64,000 nucleotides of DNA, from NCBI GenBank assembly GCA_003667245.1, contig RCNN01000107.1, forward strand, positions 35,762 to 99,761. Direction: 5' to 3'. A model generated the notes under the pieces. That model worked only from the letters and a program-made list of their open reading frames with translations. It had not been told where the DNA came from and ran no database searches. Each line of letters begins with the position of its first letter. The stretch's first letter is position 1. This document shows positions 61,091 to 64,000 of this stretch, piece after piece. The stretch is from Heterostelium multicystogenum (lineage: Eukaryota > Evosea > Eumycetozoa > Acytosteliales > Acytosteliaceae). The position numbers and the translations under genes were made by a program.

Positions 61091-64000
61091 ATGTATAGGG
61101 CTTGTACTCTCATCAAGTCGCAGAGAGTCGCATCTCTAGTTAGACAGTCGACTGTACAGTTGGTCGGTCAGCAACAGCAACAACGTCACTACTCAAAGAA
61201 ATCAAAGTTTGCTATCGATTTTGAGGATGATGAGGACTTGGTCATTGACACTCGTGTCCAAGAGAAGAAGGTCGAGGTCGTCAAAGAGGCCGAGGTCGAC
61301 ATCGACGATATGCTTGCAAACACTACAATGAAGCAGTTGAAGCTCATGCGTTGGACTGAAAACTACGAAGCATTGGAGCTGGCAAAGCGTGAGAACATCG
61401 ATCTTCACAACGTCTTCACACCAGACGAAACTACAGAGGAGGTTCTCGCAAAGATCGCTGTACAGGAGAACGCCGAACTCAAGGGTTCGAAATTCAAATC
61501 TGTCAAACTCTCCTACAACCAAATCTCGGCCATCAAAACACAATACATCGCAAAGCTTTTGAATCAATTCAAGCAAACGTAAGTTGAGAATGAAGATGAA
61601 AACATCGGCATCAGCAGAGGCAGCGAATGCAGCTAGCTGTATGTCCTGGAAATCGTGTAATTAACATTGTTGCCGTGTCTTGCAACCTCTAGCTTCGAGA
61701 AACCATTGGTACAGTTATATAAGGAGACAATCGCAGAGGCAAACAACATCTATTTTTCAGCAAGAGCAGAGAAGAAGCGTCTGTTAAAGGAGAAGTTGAG
61801 AAATACAGTCCGTCGTAAGTTGAGTGGATTGGAGTCGCATTTCCAAGATTTGATTTTTGTTCGTAACGCATTGCAGCATGCTGTTGACGAACCCAGCAGA
61901 TTAGATCCAGACGTTGTCGATGAGGCTTGGCAGCGTATGCTCCATCGTTCCGATGTTATGGACCCAGATAATTTGGCTCGTGACCTCATGTCCGACGAAT
62001 ACAACGATTTCGGTCAAGAGTACGAGTACGCCGAGAGCTACATCACTCAGTTATCGATGATTCCATACGATTTCAGAAATCCAAAGTCATTCAACTCACT
62101 CGTTGAACTCTACGACAAGTATATTGAGGAACTCGACCAGACCGAGAACACCTCCGCCATCAACAACGTCGAAATGGATGCCGATCAAACTGCTTTCAAC
62201 CGTGAGATCGACCAACTCCGTCAGATTGTGGTCGACTCCACACCAGCACAGCTCGAGGCTCTGCTCAGTGTAAAGTTGGCTTCCGGAGGTCTCATTGAGA
62301 TTCCACCCTCCATCGCCCAGGACTTCACTTCTCACAGAGTCATCGCCTCTCTTGTAGAGACCTTGAAAAACAGATTCTTTTGAAGAAGTCGAGCGTATGA
62401 ATGAAGATGAGGAAGACGAACAGGATGAGGAAGACGAAAGCTCCTCGAAGCCAGAGATTGAGAATCCAGACAGCGTTTTTCCAGCTGTTCCAAAGGAGAA
62501 ATTGACTACTTCTCAACTTACCAATCGTCGTCTTCAAGAGAAATACGAAATTCTCCTTGCTGACATTCAAGATAAGATTGACAACATTGCTAATACACCC
62601 GCCAAGAGCATCAGCGCTGCTGCCGATGCCTCTGAAATGTTGTCACTCTCCAAGAAGCAATTGACTGGTATCCAGTACGATGAGCAAAAGTTCTTGGATA
62701 TTGCATTCCCAGATGAGAAGGTCGAAAACCCTGAGGACGCTGCTGCTGAACCAGCTGCTGCCGCTGCCGAAGAAGAGCCAAAGCCATTGCCCACCCGTAA
62801 GGAATTGGCCCAAAAAGAGTTGGACAAGCTCATCAACAATCGTGATGCTATGTTGGCTAAGGGTGTTCCACTTGTTGATATTGAGTTTGCTATTGAGCAA
62901 TTACAAATTGGAAGCCGTCGACGAAGTTCAAGAGGATGACAATGAGAATGTCGCCCGACAATCAAGAGGAAATTAAGTTGGACAAAGAAGAGGATGAAGA
63001 TGAAGATGAAGACGATGACGAGGTTGATGATGAATTCGATGACGATCTTGAACAAGAAGATAATGCAGATAACGCTGAACCAATGGAACAAATCGACCAA
63101 CTTCCAGACTTTAAGGCACTCTCTAGCAAATTGATGGAGACTGAAGTCTCTGAGCTCTCAAGAATTGCAAAGAAGTTTGCTAACCAACCAATGAATGAGA
63201 AGACTGCCTCTGATGTTCTCGAGGAGAGTTGTATCAATCTCATCTCAAGAACAGAGAGATGGACAAGAATGTCATCAAGCACGACTATGATGTACTTAGA
63301 GAGGCACACGGTGATGTCCACATGCCAACCTCCGTTTCAATTCCATACGATACTGGATTCAGAGATCTTGTTGATCGTGATGTCATCTTCAAGATGCCAT
63401 TGAAGGATACCGATTTGGTTAGAGTCTTGACTCACCAGCTCTCAGAGTTTGGTTTGGTCCAACAAAACAAGGTTCTCAAGGAAGCCCCAAGACAATATTC
63501 CAGTTCCAAAATCTAATCGTCGAAGACAAAGCAAATGAAGAACTCTTCCCAGACATCTTGGAATCACATCGACGCAGCAAGAGAAATGGGATTCGGATCA
63601 CAAGCCAGACAATCAAGAGAATCAAAGATACTACCTCCTCAGAAACCTCAACCACCACTGCAACTACTTCAGGTAACAAATCTAGTGGATCTGCTGAGAC
63701 AACCTCAACTGTTAAGTCAAATGAAACCACCAACAATAGCTCAGATGCAATTTATGATCCCAAGCGTCTATACATTGAATTAAATCCAATCTTTGGAAGA
63801 TAATGGTGTTTTACTTGCCACCAAAGACCGACCTCAGAAAGAAGGTTGCCGGAGATGGTAAGGAAAATATCAAGGGGTGCAAGCGGTATCTCTCCAAAGG
63901 AATTCCGTTCACACGATCTCTGGTTAATGGGTAAGCCCATTCGATATCGCCAAGTATCGTTTTGGGTGGTCAAGAGAATCCACTTCCATACTACCGTTTC
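61091..64000 (+). CDS. Acidic mitochondrial-type protein, 3' end beyond the window
   Basis: Exon 1 61091-61578, intron 61579-61692, exon 2 from 61693 to beyond 64000. It opens with a typical mitochondrial presequence (MYRACTLIKSQRVASLVRQS, then QQQQQRHYSKKSK). Helical segments follow (YKETIAEANNIYFSARAEKK, HFQDLIFVRNALQHAVDEPS), then acidic linkers at 62400-62450 and 62985-63065. Conserved-looking blocks near the right end read SIPYDTGFRDLVDRDVIFKM and GKPIRYRQVSFWVVKRIHFH. Frame slips lie at T4 62378-62381, near 62900, at C3 62953-62955, and near 63235, 63490, 63803 and 63880. No family recognised; a mitochondrial ribosomal or translation protein is only a guess. It is cut by the window end. 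Confidence 0.6.

Overview
The window looks like nuclear DNA of a dictyostelid social amoeba, probably a group such as Heterostelium/Polysphondylium. The reasons are AT-rich intergenic DNA with microsatellites, coding DNA richer in G+C, short AT-rich introns (about 50-110 nt) with GTAAGT/GTATGT donors, CAA/AAT runs coding for Gln or Asn, and families typical of these amoebae (IPT/TIG surface proteins, TKL kinases with low-complexity tails, helicase-RdRP fusions). The species call is inference.

Layout: IPT/TIG surface protein (+, 1045-2868). A very long RNA-silencing gene (-, 2924-10920) reads as Zn-Cys region, Dicer-type helicase, RNA-dependent RNA polymerase, Cid12/TUTase-type nucleotidyltransferase and KH-like region. 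Then RuvB-like 2 (-) diverges from NUS1 (+). A 5.1 kb gene-poor gap precedes a RapGAP gene (+), which converges on EMC10 (-). TMEM144-like (-) and fumarase (-) follow. A giant beta-rich protein (+, 29490-36335) comes next. A 3.03 kb DNA transposon with 21-bp terminal inverted repeats and two intact divergent spliced genes (36571-39604) lies just upstream of AP-3 mu (+). A 4 kb gap precedes a membrane-tethered bZIP factor (+). Then a TKL kinase (+), MAF1 (+), a 2.7 kb gap with two orphan open frames, an F-box/SPRY gene (+), SRD5A3 polyprenal/polyprenol reductase (+), an M3 metallopeptidase (+) and an incomplete acidic mitochondrial-type protein running off the right end.

Many clearly functional genes (fumarase, AP-3 mu, M3 peptidase, MAF1, TMEM144) need one-base corrections, mostly at homopolymers. 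I read these as sequencing or assembly errors, not decay, and I annotate through them. Exon joins were worked out by hand from splice sites and conserved protein ends.

The strongest biological candidate is the silencing gene. It places the three activities of the fission-yeast RNA-directed RNA polymerase complex (helicase, RdRP, nucleotidyltransferase) in one apparent polypeptide. Two further genes, NUS1 and SRD5A3, belong to dolichol synthesis, and EMC10 also serves the ER.
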